64,000 bases of DNA from Verrucomicrobiota bacterium (GTDB taxonomy: Bacteria; Verrucomicrobiota; Verrucomicrobiia; Opitutales; Opitutaceae), in assembly GCA_014584295.1 (NCBI GenBank), contig JACTNC010000035.1, positions 1 through 64,000 on the forward strand, read 5' to 3'. Under the pieces are notes generated by a model. The model ran no database searches, had not been told where the DNA came from, and worked only from the letters and a program-made list of their open reading frames with translations. The position numbers and the translations under genes were made by a program. Below, in pieces: positions 63,226-64,000 of the stretch (its first letter is position 1; each line of letters opens with the position of its first letter).

Positions 63226-64000
63226 TGAAAACTCCAGAATCCCGGAAACCCATGATGACCACGCGTCCCGCGTCGCCTGCTACGATCCTCACCGCTGCCG
63301 CACTCGGTCTGGCCGGAATCGTTTTTCCCTCCGTTGCGAGCGCTCAGCCTTCCTACACCGGCCCCGTTCCGTCGCGGGCGGTGATTGGACGCGCGGACTA
63401 CCGTCGCGAAGCGTACGTGAAGCGCATCGATGAAGTCCTGAACTGGCGCTCGGGCCGCGTGGATCGCAGCAATCCCGCGACACTCGACATGGCGGCCATC
63501 TGCGTAAAGCTCGTGCAGGGGGAGGATCTCGACCTGTGCTCTGCGCGTGTCATCGAACTCATGAAGGATCCCGGCACCGGGCCCTTCTGGATGTTTCCCG
63601 CCGTTGCCGTGGCCTACCTCGGCAAGGACAAGCTGTCTCCAGAAGCGAGGGCTTCACTTCGAGCCGCCTGGAGCAAGGTGCTTCAAATGCGGGGCGACAC
63701 CGAGAATCACTGGGCGATGTACTACACGTCGCTCTACCTGATGTCGGAACTCTACCCGAATGAAGCCGGTGCGACCTGGTATTCGGGCAAGTCATCCGAG
63801 GAGAACCTTGCCGAGTCGAAGGGTTACCTGATCCACTGGATGGACCTGGCCACGACGCTGGGTCAGGGGGAGTTCAATCCAACCCACTACATCGGCGAAT
63901 ACATGATCCCGATGCTGTTCCTGGCGACATGGGCAAAGGATCCTGAGATGCGCATCCGCGGTCACATGATGGTCGATTGGCTGATGGCGGATCATGCGGC
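63222..64000 (+). CDS. Secreted helical protein, 3' truncated by window
   Basis: An open frame from ATG 63222 (259 complete codons visible) with no stop before the window ends. A GGAG lies 4 nt upstream, and the ATGA overlap with the BNR gene indicates translational coupling. A signal peptide ends near SVASAQ. The following part is helical with aromatic pairs ('GDTENHWAMYYTSLYLMSELYP', in part; 'TTLGQGEFNPTHYIGEY'), resembling (alpha/alpha) toroid proteins of polysaccharide lyase or glycosidase type. The exact family is not recognised. Confidence 0.8.
   Translation, partial: MMKTPESRKPMMTTRPASPATILTAAALGLAGIVFPSVASAQPSYTGPVPSRAVIGRADYRREAYVKRIDEVLNWRSGRVDRSNPATLDMAAICVKLVQGEDLDLCSARVIELMKDPGTGPFWMFPAVAVAYLGKDKLSPEARASLRAAWSKVLQMRGDTENHWAMYYTSLYLMSELYPNEAGATWYSGKSSEENLAESKGYLIHWMDLATTLGQGEFNPTHYIGEYMIPMLFLATWAKDPEMRIRGHMMVDWLMADHA

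Overview
The window looks like chromosomal DNA of a GC-rich member of the Opitutaceae (phylum Verrucomicrobiota). This is inferred from its content, not from a marker search. The pointers are a large TonB-dependent receptor with an N-terminal coiled coil and a 'VVLSPFEV' lead-in, LacI-type sugar regulation, many exported saccharide-degrading enzymes, GxGYxYP proteins, expanded SPINDLY-like glycosyltransferases, and few recognisable Shine-Dalgarno sequences. I see no rRNA, tRNA, CRISPR array, integrase or insertion sequence. Gene density is high and genes lie on both strands.

1-9 kb: the 3' part of a 'four helix bundle suffix' protein carrying palindromic 9-nt repeats; a CPA2 cation:proton antiporter (minus); an Rnk/GreA-C-like protein (minus); a secreted VCBS-repeat protein followed by a Tat-exported Gfo/Idh/MocA oxidoreductase; a secreted Dabb protein with a clear terminator; a dicarboxylate/amino-acid:cation symporter; and a small orphan ORF. 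9-17 kb (minus): L-2-hydroxyglutarate oxidase, then three SPINDLY/GT41-type glycosyltransferases, two of them ATGA-coupled and one with reversed domain order. 16.9-22.1 kb (plus): an HDOD protein, a PAS hybrid histidine kinase and a membrane hybrid histidine kinase. 22-26.5 kb (minus): a lipoprotein, rpoD and dnaG.

26.6-36.5 kb is mostly housekeeping: a DUF362-like protein, an unclustered nuoA, a PTS-EIIA/PK-C-like/diadenylate-cyclase fusion (probable c-di-AMP synthase), rpmG (bL33, only 54 aa), a small helical protein, the Mrp/ApbC ATPase, a TolB-like propeller protein, accA, an M20 deacylase and a DegT-type aminotransferase.

36.6-51.6 kb (all minus) is a ten-gene, probably co-transcribed locus for an unidentified glycan or glycoconjugate. 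In transcription order it holds a BamE-like lipoprotein, an S9 peptidase, a small lipocalin-like protein, a GxGYxYP protein, a heparinase II/III-like lyase, a GH42-like glycosidase, a second small-protein/GxGYxYP pair, a sodium:solute symporter and an isochorismatase-like hydrolase. The duplicated small-protein/GxGYxYP module is the most system-like unknown. 51.7-64 kb: a TonB-dependent receptor, a LacI regulator, a TIM-barrel isomerase-like protein, then (plus) an ATGA-coupled operon of GH78 alpha-L-rhamnosidase, PmoA-like protein and exported class V PLP enzyme, followed by an exported RidA protein (minus), a BNR/Asp-box protein and a truncated helical secreted protein. Together the right half suggests plant- or algal-polysaccharide catabolism with rhamnose-containing substrates.

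The standout findings are the EIIA/DAC fusion, the duplicated GxGYxYP modules, the GT41 triplet, the exported PLP/RidA pairing and the palindromic in-frame repeats at the left edge.
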